A stretch of 64,000 nucleotides of DNA from Pimelobacter simplex. GTDB taxonomy: Bacteria > Actinomycetota > Actinomycetes > Propionibacteriales > Nocardioidaceae. Made by a program: the position numbers and the translations under genes. This document shows, piece after piece, positions 9,203 to 18,161 of this stretch (the first letter of the stretch is position 1; each line of letters starts with the position of its first letter). The DNA lies in contig JADCLI010000010.1 in assembly GCA_016803235.1 (NCBI GenBank), positions 62,001-126,000 on the forward strand, written 5' to 3'. The notes beneath the pieces are model-generated. The model had not been told where the DNA came from, made no database searches, and saw only the letters and a program-made list of their open reading frames with translations.

Positions 9203-11388
9203 CGGTGCCTCCCGGTCGAGGTGAGGCGCGACTCCTCCCACGCGCGGACGGCGGCCTTCTCGTCGGCCGTCGCGAAGAAGTCGGCCGGCGCGACGATCTG
9301 GGAGGGCACCGCCGGGACCTCGGTGGTGGGCAGGCTCCCAGCCCGCAGGGCGCGGACCCAGACCACGGCGGCGTTCGCGACGACGACGATCACCAGGATC
9401 GCGAAGGTGAGCTGCAGGACGCCGTTGGTCGTGGAGTTCGTGATGACCTGGTCCATCTGGCCGGCGTCCTTCGCCGGGGCCAGGACCTCGCCAGCGTCCC
9501 GGGCGTCGCGGTAGCGGTCGGCCTGCGCGAAGTAGCCGATCGCGGGGTTGTCGGAGAACACCTTCTGCCAGCTGGCCGTCATCGTGGTGATCAGGTCCCA
9601 CACCAGCGGGACGAGGGGCACCCACACCCAGCGTGCCTTGCCGTGCTTGAGCATCAGGGTCACGCACACGCACAGCGCGATCGCGGCCAGCAGCTGGTTG
9701 GAGATGCCGAACAGCGGGAACAGCTGGTTGATCCCGCCGAGGGGATCGGTGACGCCGACGTAGAGCATGTAGCCCCAGGCGGCCACGACCAGGGCGCTGG
9801 CCGACCAGGCGGCGGGTCGCCACGAGGTGTCGCCGTACCGCGGCCAGATGTTGCCGATGGTGTCCTGCAGCATGAACCGGCCCACCCGGGTGCCGGCGTC
9901 GACGGCGGTGAGGATGAACAGTGCCTCGAACATGATCGCGAAGTGGTACCAGAACGCCGCGAGCCCGCCACCGAACGCGTCGGTGAAGATCTGCGAGATG
10001 CCGACGGCCAGGGTCGGGGCGCCGCCGGTGCGGGAGACGAGGGTCGGCTCCTGCACCGCGGCGGCGGCCTGGGTGAGCGTGTCCGGCGGGATGGTGAAGC
10101 CGAGCGTGCCGACGAACTCGGCGGCGCTCGCCGCCGTGCCACCGGTGGCCCCCGCAGGGCTGTTCATCGCGAAGTAGAGGCCCTGGTCGATCACGCAGGC
10201 AGCGATGAGCGCGCTGATCGCGACGAACGACTCCATCAGCATGCCGCCGTACCCGATCATCCGGACGTGGCTCTCCTTGGCGATCATCTTCGGGGTCGTC
10301 CCCGAGGAGATCAGGGCGTGGAAGCCGGACAGCGCGCCGCACGCGATGGTGATGAACACGAACGGGAACAGCTTGCCGGCGAACACCGGCCCGTCACCGT
10401 CGAGCGCGAAGCTGGTGACGTCGTCGTTGGCGAGCACGGGTCGTGCCAGGACCAGGCCGACGGCGAGCAGCGCGATCACACCGATCTTCATGAACGTCGA
10501 GAGGTAGTCGCGGGGCGTCAGCAGCATCCAGACCGGCAGCACCGAGGCGATGAAGCCGTAGACGATCAGGCAGACCGTCAGCGTCTCGTGGGACAGCGTC
10601 AGGGTCTCGCCGAGCGCGGTGTCGTCGATCCAGCCGCCGACGACGATCGCGAGCAGCAGGAGCGCGACGCCGATCGCCGTGGTCTCCGAGACCCGGCCCG
10701 GGCGCAGGTAGCGCAGGTAGAAGCCCATGAACAGCGCGATGGGGATCGTCAGGCCGATCGAGAACACGCCCCAGGGGGACTCGGCGAGCGCGTTGACCAC
10801 GACCAGCGCCAGCACGGCGAGGATGATGATCATGATGGCGAAGACGGCGATCAGTGCGGCGATGCCGCCGACCGTGCCGATCTCCTCGCGCACCATCTGG
10901 CCCAGGCTCTTGCCGTCGCGGCGCATCGAGAAGAAGAGCACCATCATGTCCTGCACGGCGCCCGCGAGGATGACGCCGACGATGATCCAGATGGTGCCCG
11001 GGAGGTAGCCCATCTGCGCGGCCAGCACCGGCCCGACCAGCGGCCCGGCGCCCGCGATCGCGGCGAAGTGGTGCCCGAAGAGCACCCGGCGGTCGGTGAC
11101 GTCGAAGTCCTGGCCGTTCTCGAGCCGCTCCGCGGGGGTCGCGCGGGTGTCGTCGACCTCGAGCACCCGGTCGGCGATGAAGCGGGCGTAGAAGCGGTAC
11201 GCGATCGCGTACGACGCCAGCGCCGCGAACAGGATCCACAGGGCCGACACCTCCTCGCCCCGGGAGAGGGCCAGCACCGTCCAGCAGAGCGCCCCGACGA
11301 GAGCGATGCCGCCCCAGATCGCGATGCCGGCCGGAGTCATCCGGCGACCGGGGCCGTCCGGTCGTCGTACAGGTGTCGTGGTTGCCAT
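9199..11388 (-). CDS. cstA: CstA-family carbon starvation transporter
   Basis: A 729-residue polytopic inner-membrane protein of the CstA family, which imports pyruvate and possibly peptides. The family core is obvious: YRFYARFIADRVLEVDD, then VLFGHHFAAIAGAGPLVGP and many hydrophobic helices. A 16-residue basic stretch precedes the usual start region. A good GAGGAGG site lies 8 nt upstream of ATG 11388. It forms an operon with ybdD and is divergent from ffh across a 185-bp gap. Induction by carbon limitation is typical of the family but not visible here. Confidence 0.93.
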   Translation of the reverse strand: MATTTPVRRPDGPGRRMTPAGIAIWGGIALVGALCWTVLALSRGEEVSALWILFAALASYAIAYRFYARFIADRVLEVDDTRATPAERLENGQDFDVTDRRVLFGHHFAAIAGAGPLVGPVLAAQMGYLPGTIWIIVGVILAGAVQDMMVLFFSMRRDGKSLGQMVREEIGTVGGIAALIAVFAIMIIILAVLALVVVNALAESPWGVFSIGLTIPIALFMGFYLRYLRPGRVSETTAIGVALLLLAIVVGGWIDDTALGETLTLSHETLTVCLIVYGFIASVLPVWMLLTPRDYLSTFMKIGVIALLAVGLVLARPVLANDDVTSFALDGDGPVFAGKLFPFVFITIACGALSGFHALISSGTTPKMIAKESHVRMIGYGGMLMESFVAISALIAACVIDQGLYFAMNSPAGATGGTAASAAEFVGTLGFTIPPDTLTQAAAAVQEPTLVSRTGGAPTLAVGISQIFTDAFGGGLAAFWYHFAIMFEALFILTAVDAGTRVGRFMLQDTIGNIWPRYGDTSWRPAAWSASALVVAAWGYMLYVGVTDPLGGINQLFPLFGISNQLLAAIALCVCVTLMLKHGKARWVWVPLVPLVWDLITTMTASWQKVFSDNPAIGYFAQADRYRDARDAGEVLAPAKDAGQMDQVITNSTTNGVLQLTFAILVIVVVANAAVVWVRALRAGSLPTTEVPAVPSQIVAPADFFATADEKAAVRAWEESRLTSTGRHR

Positions 11389-11514
11389 GGCGGTTCCTCC
11401 TCACCCGGTGGGGTGCCCCCGATGGCACTCCCGACCACCGCGACAGGTGACCGGCACCCGGCGCAGTACCCTCGGACGTCCACCGCAGACGTCGGGCCCC
11501 GGGGCCCGGACGGT

Positions 11515-11520
11515 TACGAT
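11515..11520 (+). promoter_or_regulatory. Candidate -10 element of ffh
   Basis: TACGAT. Transcription would begin near 11527, which excludes the upstream in-frame GTG at 11523 as the ffh start and supports TTG 11574. No clear -35 is seen. Confidence 0.4.
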
Positions 11521-11573
11521 CGGTGTTCGAAGACTCCACTTCTACCGACGACTCCGACGAGGACGCAACGCTC

Positions 11574-13142
11574 TTGTTCGCCACACTTTCCGATCGCCTC
11601 AACGCGACCTTCAAGAACCTGCGCGGCAAGGGACGGCTCTCCGAGGCCGACATCGACGCGACCGCCCGGGAGATCCGGATCGCGCTCCTCGAGGCCGACG
11701 TCGCGCTGCCCGTCGTCAAGGAGTTCGTCGCCGCGGTCAAGGAGCGCGCCCGCGGCGAGGAGGTCAGCCAGGCGCTGAACCCCGCCCAGCAGGTCGTCAA
11801 GATCGTCAACGACGAGCTCATCGCGATCCTCGGTGGCGAGACCCGCCGGCTGCGCTACGCCAAGAGCGGCCCCACGGTCATCATGCTCGCCGGTCTGCAG
11901 GGTGCCGGCAAGACCACGCTCGCGGCCAAGCTCGCGCTCTGGCTCAAGGACCAGGGCAAGACCCCGATCCTGGTCGCCTGCGACCTGCAGCGTCCCAACG
12001 CGGTCCAGCAGCTGCAGGTCAACGGCGAGAAGGTCGGCGTCCCGGTCTACGCCCCCGAGCCGGGCAACGGCGTCGGGGACCCGGTCTCCGTCGCGAAGGC
12101 CTCCATCGAGGAGGCCAGGCGCAAGCTGCACGACGTGGTCATCGTCGACACCGCCGGTCGCCTCGGCGTCGACGCGGAGATGATGGGCCAGGCCGCCGCG
12201 ATCCGCGACGCCGTCCAGCCCGACGAGGTCCTCTTCGTCGTCGACGCGATGATCGGTCAGGACGCGCTGGTCACCGCGCAGGCCTTCCTCGACGGCGTCG
12301 GGTACGACGGCGTCGTGCTCACCAAGCTCGACGGTGACGCCCGCGGTGGTGCCGCGCTCTCCATCCGCCAGGTCACCGGCAAGCCGGTCATGTTCGCCTC
12401 CTCCGGCGAGAAGATGACCGACTTCGACGTCTTCCACCCCGACCGGATGGCCTCGCGCATCCTGGACATGGGCGACGTCCTCACCCTGATCGAGCAGGCC
12501 GAGAAGGCCTTCGACCAGGACGAGGCCCTCAAGGCCGCGGAGAAGCTCACCCAGGGCGACTTCACCCTCGACGACTTCCTCGCGCAGATGCAGCAGCTGA
12601 AGAAGCTCGGCTCGATGCAGAAGATCCTCGGGATGCTGCCCGGCATGGGCCAGGTCCGCGAGCAGCTCGAGAACTTCGACGAGCGCGAGATCGACCGGAT
12701 CGAGGCGATCATCCGCTCGATGACCCCGGCCGAGCGGGCCAACCCCAAGCTCATCGACGGCTCCCGTCGCGCCCGCATCGCCAAGGGCTCGGGACGCGCG
12801 GTGTCCGACGTCAACGGCCTCGTCGACCGCTTCTTCGAGGCGCGGAAGATGATGATGCAGATGGCCCGTGGCGGCGGGATGCCCGGCATGCCGGGGATGC
12901 CCGGGATGGGCGGTCCCGGCGGCGGCAAGCGGGTCAGCGCCAAGCAGAAGGCCAAGCAGGCCAAGGGCAAGGGCGCGCGCCGTTCCGGCAACCCGGCCAA
13001 GGCCGCCCAGGAGGCCGCCGCGGCCAAGGCGAAGGCCGCCGACGCCAAGCCGAACCCGTTCGGCATCGGCCAGGACATCGACTACGAGGCGGCCGCGGAG
13101 AACCTGCAGCTGCCGAAGGACTTCTCGAAGTTCCTCAAGTGA
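11574..13142 (+). CDS. ffh: Signal recognition particle protein Ffh
   Basis: GTPase of the SRP, which binds 4.5S RNA and signal sequences and docks to FtsY. The 522 residues have N, G and M domains: G1 GLQGAGKTT, DTAGR, TKLDGDARGG, and a Met-rich M domain ending in a low-complexity MPGMPGMPGM stretch and a Lys/Ala-rich tail, as in other actinobacteria. TTG 11574 (MFATLSDRL) is chosen because it matches where the family starts and has GAGGA 10 nt upstream. GTG 11523 would add 17 acidic residues and lies almost on a -10-like hexamer. Confidence 0.92.
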   Translation: MFATLSDRLNATFKNLRGKGRLSEADIDATAREIRIALLEADVALPVVKEFVAAVKERARGEEVSQALNPAQQVVKIVNDELIAILGGETRRLRYAKSGPTVIMLAGLQGAGKTTLAAKLALWLKDQGKTPILVACDLQRPNAVQQLQVNGEKVGVPVYAPEPGNGVGDPVSVAKASIEEARRKLHDVVIVDTAGRLGVDAEMMGQAAAIRDAVQPDEVLFVVDAMIGQDALVTAQAFLDGVGYDGVVLTKLDGDARGGAALSIRQVTGKPVMFASSGEKMTDFDVFHPDRMASRILDMGDVLTLIEQAEKAFDQDEALKAAEKLTQGDFTLDDFLAQMQQLKKLGSMQKILGMLPGMGQVREQLENFDEREIDRIEAIIRSMTPAERANPKLIDGSRRARIAKGSGRAVSDVNGLVDRFFEARKMMMQMARGGGMPGMPGMPGMGGPGGGKRVSAKQKAKQAKGKGARRSGNPAKAAQEAAAAKAKAADAKPNPFGIGQDIDYEAAAENLQLPKDFSKFLK

Positions 13143-13145
13143 GCA

Positions 13146-13171
13146 GCGGGCCCGAGCTTGCGAGGGCCCGC
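13146..13171. terminator. Hairpin after ffh
   Basis: GCGGGCCC (13146-13153) and GGGCCCGC (13164-13171) form an 8-bp stem, 3 bp after the ffh stop. It may be a terminator without a T tract. A second hairpin follows at 13185. Confidence 0.45.
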
Positions 13172-13184
13172 GTGGGCGAACGCA

Positions 13185-13210
13185 GGTTGAGCGACGGGCG
13201 CGTCGAAACC
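13185..13210. repeat. REP-like interspersed hairpin
   Basis: The nested stems GGTT/AACC and CGACG/CGTCG have a GGCG loop, in a stretch with the pattern GGTT-GAGCGACG-CGTCG-AAACC. A similar TCGAC-rich inverted repeat sits at 39467-39487. Such intergenic palindromes are frequent in Nocardioides-like and micrococcal genomes, as far as I recall; copy number cannot be tested here. Confidence 0.4.
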
Positions 13211-13229
13211 CAGTAGGTCAGGAGACGTG

Positions 13230-13598
13230 ATGCCCTCCACGCTCATCGTCGACGGCGCCAACGTCGTCGGCGCGCGCCCGGACGGATGGTGGAAGGACCG
13301 TGCGGGCGCGGCCACGCGCCTGCACGAGCAGCTGCTCGTCGCCGACATCGAGTACGACGTCGTCGTGCTCGTGCTCGAGGGGCAGGCCAAGGGCGGGGTG
13401 CGGGCCGGGCGGGACGCACACGTGCGGACCGTGCACGCGCCGAAGGACGGCGACTCGACGATCCTGGCCCAGGCCCGTAAGGCCGCGGAGAGGGGCGACC
13501 GGGTGGTCGTGGTCACCGCCGACCGGGCCCTCGACGCCCGGGTCCACGGCGTCGGCGCGACCACGCTCTCGCCGAGCTGGCTGCTGTCGCACCTGTGA
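13230..13598 (+). CDS. NYN-domain (PIN-like) nuclease
   Basis: A 122-residue single NYN/PIN-fold protein, a probable Mg2+-dependent RNase of the YacP-like group. Acidic residues expected for the active site are present: IVDGANVVG near the start, KDGDSTIL in the middle and VVTADRALD late, with a C-terminal SPSWLL. ATG 13230 has AGGAG 6 nt upstream; GTG 13227, one codon earlier, is a less likely alternative. It lies between ffh and an amidohydrolase gene. The RNA target is unknown. Confidence 0.78.
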   Translation: MPSTLIVDGANVVGARPDGWWKDRAGAATRLHEQLLVADIEYDVVVLVLEGQAKGGVRAGRDAHVRTVHAPKDGDSTILAQARKAAERGDRVVVVTADRALDARVHGVGATTLSPSWLLSHL

Positions 13599-13634
13599 CC
13601 TCGTTCGGGGGCACCGCCCGGGCCGCGCCGTTGG

Positions 13635-13640
13635 TAGCGT
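13635..13640 (+). promoter_or_regulatory. Leaderless -10 element, amidohydrolase
   Basis: TAGCGT, 7 nt before GTG 13648. No Shine-Dalgarno sequence is present, so the transcript probably begins at the start codon. Confidence 0.5.
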
Positions 13641-13647
13641 CGGCCGG

Positions 13648-14730
13648 GTGAGTGCGCTGCGGTTCTCCGGTCCGGTCCTGCCCGACGGCGAGACCCGGGA
13701 GGTGTACGTCGTCGACGGCCGGATCACCTACGAGCGGCCGGCCGGGCTCGAGGGAGCCGAGACCGCCGCCGAGGGCTGGATCGTCCCGGGCCTGGTCGAC
13801 GCCCACAACCACCTCGGCCTGGAGGACGGGGGAGCCGTCGACGACGCCGAGATCGAGCGGACCGCGATCGCCGACCGCGACAACGGCGTGCTGCTCACCC
13901 GCGACTGCGGGTCCCCGGCCGACACCCGCTGGGTCCACGAGCGCGAGGACCTGCCCCGGCTGATCAGGTGCGGACGCCACGTCGCCCGCACCCGCCGCTA
14001 CCTGCGCAACTACGGCATCGAGGTCGAGCCCGACGGCCTGGTCGACACCGTCGCCGAGCAGGCACTGGACGGCGACGGCTGGGTCAAGCTGGTCGGCGAC
14101 TGGATCTACCGCGAGGAGGGCGACCTCACGCCGTCCTTCCCGGCCGACGCCGTCACCGCCGCGATCGAGGTCGCGCACGCCCAGGGCGCCAAGGTGACCG
14201 CGCACTGCTTCGGCGAGGACTCGATCGGCCCGCTGCTCGACGCCGGCATCGACTGCATCGAGCACGGCACCGGCCTCACCGCCGCCCATCTCGAGCAGAT
14301 GGTCGCGCGGGGCGTCGCCCTGGTCCCGACCGTCCTGCAGACCGCCAAGTTCCCGGAGTTCATCTCGGCGGCGCGCGACAAGTTCCCGACCTACAGCGCC
14401 ACGATGGAGGCACTCCTGGCCCGCCGTGAGGCGGTCCTGATGGATGCGTACGACGCCGGCGTGGCGCTCTTCGTCGGCAGCGACGGCGGCGGGTCGGCCC
14501 GGCACGGCGTCCTCCACGAGGAGATCCTCGCGATGGCGGCGATGGGCCTGCCCAACGAGTACGTCCTGGGTGCGGCCTCCTGGCGGGCGCGGGCCTGGCT
14601 GGGCTGGAACCCGGGCCTCGACGAGGGCGACCCGGCCGACTTCGTGGTCTACCCCCGCAACCCGGTCGAGGACCTGACCGTGCTGGCCGAGCCCTCCCGC
14701 GTCGTGCTGCGGGGCAAGGTCGTCGCCTGA
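13648..14730 (+). CDS. Amidohydrolase family metalloenzyme
   Basis: A 360-residue amidohydrolase of the imidazolonepropionase/prolidase-like group. Metal-binding landmarks in order: GLVDAHNHLG (HxH), VTAHCFGEDS (His), CIEHGTGL (His) and FVGSDGGG (Asp). The C-terminal part returns to the small beta-sandwich typical of the superfamily (DPADFVVYPRNPVED). The substrate is probably a cyclic amide or dipeptide-like compound but is not identifiable. GTG 13648 fits both the domain start and the -10 hexamer 7 nt upstream. Confidence 0.85.
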   Translation: MSALRFSGPVLPDGETREVYVVDGRITYERPAGLEGAETAAEGWIVPGLVDAHNHLGLEDGGAVDDAEIERTAIADRDNGVLLTRDCGSPADTRWVHEREDLPRLIRCGRHVARTRRYLRNYGIEVEPDGLVDTVAEQALDGDGWVKLVGDWIYREEGDLTPSFPADAVTAAIEVAHAQGAKVTAHCFGEDSIGPLLDAGIDCIEHGTGLTAAHLEQMVARGVALVPTVLQTAKFPEFISAARDKFPTYSATMEALLARREAVLMDAYDAGVALFVGSDGGGSARHGVLHEEILAMAAMGLPNEYVLGAASWRARAWLGWNPGLDEGDPADFVVYPRNPVEDLTVLAEPSRVVLRGKVVA

Positions 14731-14754
14731 GCCCGGATCCACCCTGAGGCAACG

Positions 14755-14795
14755 CCGACGGCCGTCCCTCCCGGGGCGGGAGAGACGGCCGTCGG
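14755..14795. terminator. Strong bidirectional terminator
   Basis: CCGACGGCCGTC (14755-14766) pairs with 14784-14795 over 12 bp, enclosing an inner CTCCC/GGGAG stem. It lies between two convergent genes and can end both transcripts. Confidence 0.75.
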
Positions 14796-14819
14796 GTGCC
14801 GCTGGGACGGAGGCGGCGC

Positions 14820-15407
14820 TCAGGGAGTGACGGGCACCTCGGGCTCGTCCACAGTCTCCAGCTCGGCGCGCGCCGACTCCAGGTGGGCCCGTGCCTGCTT
14901 CAGGACCGCCTTCGACCCGCTGCCGTTGCTGTCCACGGACAGGGCGGCCCCGAGGGCGAGGTCGACGAATGTCAGCGCCTCCACGTCGTCGGCCGCCTCG
15001 ACGGCCAGCGCCTCGGCGGCACGCACGACGCCTGCGGCCTGGGTGTACAGCTCGACGCGGTAGGTGCGGACCTCGACCCGCACGGCCCTGGCGTCCTGCG
15101 TGCTGTCCGCGGCGGTGGCCTCGGCCCGCAGGTCCGCGAGCTCGGCACGGTCGCCGGCGATGGCGGCGACCAGCACGGCCTCGTTGTCGTCACCCAGCCG
15201 GGACACGGCCTTCGACGAGGCGACCCGGGCCAGGGCCCGGTCCTTGCCGGCGATGTCCTTGACGAGCTGGCGGACTTGTGACTTCACGACCGGCGAGGGC
15301 TTCCCGGCGGGCTTGTGGGGGACGGCGCCGGCTGCTTCGGTCGCCGTGGGGACAAGGGTGACCGCCGCTGCCAGGCCGGCCGCGACGGTGCGAGAGATGG
15401 GCTTCAT
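14820..15407 (-). CDS. Secreted helical protein of unknown function
   Basis: A 195-residue protein with a signal peptide (MKPISRTVAAGLAAAVTLVP, Ala-rich cleavage region). The mature part is Ala/Val/Asp-rich and looks wholly helical, with runs such as AVLVAAIAGDRAELADLRAE and LKQARAHLESARAELETVDE that suggest a coiled-coil or helical bundle. No catalytic motif is seen. The start at 15407 is supported by GGGAGG about 7 nt upstream. It is divergent from the protease operon, sharing a 163-bp intergenic region. No family was recognised. Confidence 0.7.
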   Translation of the reverse strand: MKPISRTVAAGLAAAVTLVPTATEAAGAVPHKPAGKPSPVVKSQVRQLVKDIAGKDRALARVASSKAVSRLGDDNEAVLVAAIAGDRAELADLRAEATAADSTQDARAVRVEVRTYRVELYTQAAGVVRAAEALAVEAADDVEALTFVDLALGAALSVDSNGSGSKAVLKQARAHLESARAELETVDEPEVPVTP

Positions 15408-15570
15408 GAAAGGGCCTCCCTGGCCTGTGTCCGGTGTTCTTCGCACAGGTGTTCGGTCGGTTGGGGGGCGGACCTGAGCGATCTCGCACTTCGACGTATC
15501 AGGCGGGGCGGTGACCGGCTCCTAGGGAGGAGCGACCAGTCGGTCGCGCCCCCTCCCGAAGGAGCCCACC

Positions 15571-17439
15571 ATGCACCGCTACCCCGAGCACCTCACGCAC
15601 CCCTCCGGCGCGGAGCTCACCCCCCAGCCCGACCGCGTGCTGCTGTCCCCGCGGTCCGGCGGCCCGGCCGCCGCCCCGGGCGACGTCCTGGACGCGCTCG
15701 GCCTGGTCCGCGACGGTGCCGCCGGCCCGGCGGCCGCGGACGACGGGGGTAAGCAGCCCGTCAACGAGGGTCCCGACTTCGTGTTCGCCCGCACGGCCGA
15801 CGGCTCCGAGGTCGACGGCGACGCGTTGGCGGCCGCGGCCGCGAGCGGCACGGTCGCCTGGTCGTCGCCGGTCTACACCGCCGACTTCGGCTCCGGCACC
15901 GAGGAGCTGGCGCCCGCCGCGGACGCGGTCGTGCTCCTGCATGCCGACGTGGCCGAACCGGAGGACCTGGCCAAGGTCACCGCGCTCGGCCTGCAGCGCG
16001 ACGAGGTCCGCTCGGCGCTGCTCGGCGACCACGACTACTTCACCGTGACCGACCCGGCCACCAGCCCGGCGTACGACCTCACCGAGCGGATCGGCGAGGC
16101 ACTGGGGCGCGCGGTCGAGGTGCGCCTCGAGTGGGTGCCGCTGCGTGTGCCCGTGGCGCACACCCCCAACGACCCGATGTACGCCAACCAGTGGAACCTG
16201 CGCCAGATCGGCGCCGGCGGGACCGGCACGACCGGCTGGGACCTCACCATGGGCTCCCCGGCGGTCACCGTGGCGATCCTCGACGAGGGTGTCGAGCTCG
16301 GGCACCCCGACCTTGCCGGGGCGTTCCTGCACAACGGCATCAACCTCGGGACCATGTCCGGGACGGGTGCGCCGACCGGCAACCACGGCACGCCCTGCGC
16401 GGGCATCGTGGGCGCCCGCACGGGCAACGGCATCGGCGTCGCCGGTCTCGCCGGCGGCTGCCGGCTGCTGCCGATCGCGTTCTCGCGGTGGACCGACACC
16501 GAGGTCGCCGCGGGCCTGCGCTACGCCCGGATGCAGGGCGCCCAAGTCGTGTCGATGAGCTTCGGCTGGAACGCGTGGAGCCGGGCGGTGATCGACCCGG
16601 CGATCCAGGAGGCGTTCAACGCCAACATGGTGCTCTGCGTCGCCACCCACAACCAGAACACCGCGAACGGCATCACCTACCCGGCGACCAACCCCCTGGT
16701 GATCGCGGTCGGCGCCAGCGACCAGGTCGACAACCGCAAGTCGCCGTCCAGCCCGGACGGCGAGGGCTGGGGCTCGAACTACGGCCCGCAGATGTCGGTC
16801 GTCGCCCCCGGTGTCCGGATCCCGGCCACCGACCGCCTCGGCGGCAACGGCTACACCGGCACCGACTACACCGGCACCTTCAACGGCACCTCCGCCGCGA
16901 CGCCGCACGTGGCCGCGCTCGCCGCGCTGATCCGGTCGCGGAACTCCACGCTCAGCAACGTCCGGGTCCGCCAGATCATCGAGACCACGGCCGCCAAGAC
17001 GGGGACGGTGCCGTACGCGAATGTCTCCGGCCACCCGAACGGCACCTGGAACGACCAGATGGGCTATGGGCGCATCGACGTGCACGCCGCGCTGAAGGCG
17101 GCCACCCGGATCGTGAAGCGGTTCCACTTCGAGGACGACCTCATCAAGAACCTGCGCGACAACGAGGTGTTCGAGAAGCGGTTCAAGGAGATCCGTGAGA
17201 TCGACATCTACAAGCGGGTCGGACGCGAGATCGACGACCTCGACCCGGGCGACCTCGTCATCAACCCGGTGCTCGAGGAGCGTGAGGGGATGGAGGAGGT
17301 GATCCGGCGTCTCGACCGGATCGAGCGGGTCATCGGCAGCCTGGGCGCCCCGTTCGTCGGCGCCGAGGACCGGCCCGACGTCGCCGGGGCGGTGGTGGAG
17401 GCCGCCGTCAACGGCGCCCGCGCGGACGGGGCGTCGTGA
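15571..17439 (+). CDS. Subtilisin-like (S8) serine protease, first gene of ATP-grasp operon
   Basis: A 622-residue S8 peptidase without a signal peptide. Residues 1-195 form an N-terminal domain resembling a propeptide. Residues 205-510 are the catalytic domain with the triad D238 (VAILDEGVE), H272 (NHGTPCAG) and S441 (NGTSAATPH), and N361 (VATHN) as the likely oxyanion Asn. Residues 512-622 are a highly charged helical tail rich in Glu, Asp, Lys and Arg. AAGGAG precedes ATG 15571. The stop overlaps the next gene (GTGA 17436-17439). Coupling to ATP-grasp genes suggests it processes or carries a modified peptide; this is inferred. Confidence 0.9.
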   Translation: MHRYPEHLTHPSGAELTPQPDRVLLSPRSGGPAAAPGDVLDALGLVRDGAAGPAAADDGGKQPVNEGPDFVFARTADGSEVDGDALAAAAASGTVAWSSPVYTADFGSGTEELAPAADAVVLLHADVAEPEDLAKVTALGLQRDEVRSALLGDHDYFTVTDPATSPAYDLTERIGEALGRAVEVRLEWVPLRVPVAHTPNDPMYANQWNLRQIGAGGTGTTGWDLTMGSPAVTVAILDEGVELGHPDLAGAFLHNGINLGTMSGTGAPTGNHGTPCAGIVGARTGNGIGVAGLAGGCRLLPIAFSRWTDTEVAAGLRYARMQGAQVVSMSFGWNAWSRAVIDPAIQEAFNANMVLCVATHNQNTANGITYPATNPLVIAVGASDQVDNRKSPSSPDGEGWGSNYGPQMSVVAPGVRIPATDRLGGNGYTGTDYTGTFNGTSAATPHVAALAALIRSRNSTLSNVRVRQIIETTAAKTGTVPYANVSGHPNGTWNDQMGYGRIDVHAALKAATRIVKRFHFEDDLIKNLRDNEVFEKRFKEIREIDIYKRVGREIDDLDPGDLVINPVLEEREGMEEVIRRLDRIERVIGSLGAPFVGAEDRPDVAGAVVEAAVNGARADGAS

Positions 17440-18161
17440 TCCTGGTCCTCGCCTCCCAGCGGGACCCCGGGGCAGCGGCCCTGGTCGCGGGGTGGGCGGG
17501 CGCCCGCCTGCTCACCCCGGCCGACCTGTCGCTGCCCGGCTGGACGCTCGTGGCCGGCCCGTCCTCCCGGACGGGTCGCGCCCCGGGCCGGGGGATCGCG
17601 GACGGCGAGGGGTTCACCGACGACGGCGTGCGCTGCCTGGTCTCGCTGCTCGCCGGCGTCGAGCCGGGCGACCTGTCCTGGATCGCCGAGGAGCATCGCG
17701 ACTACGTCGCGACGGAGATGACCGCCTTCCTGGGACACTGGCTCGCGACGCTCGAGGGCCGCTGCCTGGTCGCGCCGTCGCACGCGAGCCTCGCCGGCCC
17801 CCGACCGCCGACCGCCGTCTGGGCGGCCGCGGCCGACCTGCCGATGACCGGGGGCGCGCAGCCGGTCACGCCCGCCGTCGTCACGGTCGTGGGCGGTGAG
17901 GTGTTCCGGGTGGCCGGGGAGGGTCCCGCGCCGAGCTCCGAGGTACGCCGCCACCTGGTCCGGATGGCCGTCAGCCACGGCGTGCCGCTGCTGTCGGCCG
18001 TCGTCGACCTCGGCGGGCGGGACGCGCTGCCGCGGCTGCACGCGGTGCTGCCGGCCCCGCTGGCCCGGACCGAGCCGGTCCGCGCCGCGATCCGGCAGCT
18101 GGTCGACCGCACCGTGCCCCGTCTGGTCGGAGAGCCGGTCCGTGAGGAGGTGGCGTCGTGA
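17436..18161 (+). CDS. Degenerate ATP-grasp-like protein
   Basis: A 241-residue protein with no family recognised at first sight. Read beside its neighbour, it follows the order of an ATP-grasp ligase: an N-terminal alpha/beta part (ILVLASQRD), LVAPSHASLAGPRPP where the ligase has VVNRPSAGLSNHSKP, VVTVVGGEVFRV where it has RVHVVGERLFTH, and a late VVDLGG...LHAVLPAP where it has GIDLRFG...WEVNTSPAY. The catalytic Glu and Asn of the last motif are missing, as is the nucleotide-binding Lys region, and the protein is about 50 residues shorter. Probably an inactive paralogue or partner. GTGA overlaps join it to both neighbours. Confidence 0.6.
   Translation: MILVLASQRDPGAAALVAGWAGARLLTPADLSLPGWTLVAGPSSRTGRAPGRGIADGEGFTDDGVRCLVSLLAGVEPGDLSWIAEEHRDYVATEMTAFLGHWLATLEGRCLVAPSHASLAGPRPPTAVWAAAADLPMTGGAQPVTPAVVTVVGGEVFRVAGEGPAPSSEVRRHLVRMAVSHGVPLLSAVVDLGGRDALPRLHAVLPAPLARTEPVRAAIRQLVDRTVPRLVGEPVREEVAS

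Noticed and set aside
11523..11573. GTG 11523 as ffh start
   Set aside because: It lies 2 bp after a -10-like hexamer and adds residues not expected in Ffh; TTG 11574 matches the family start.
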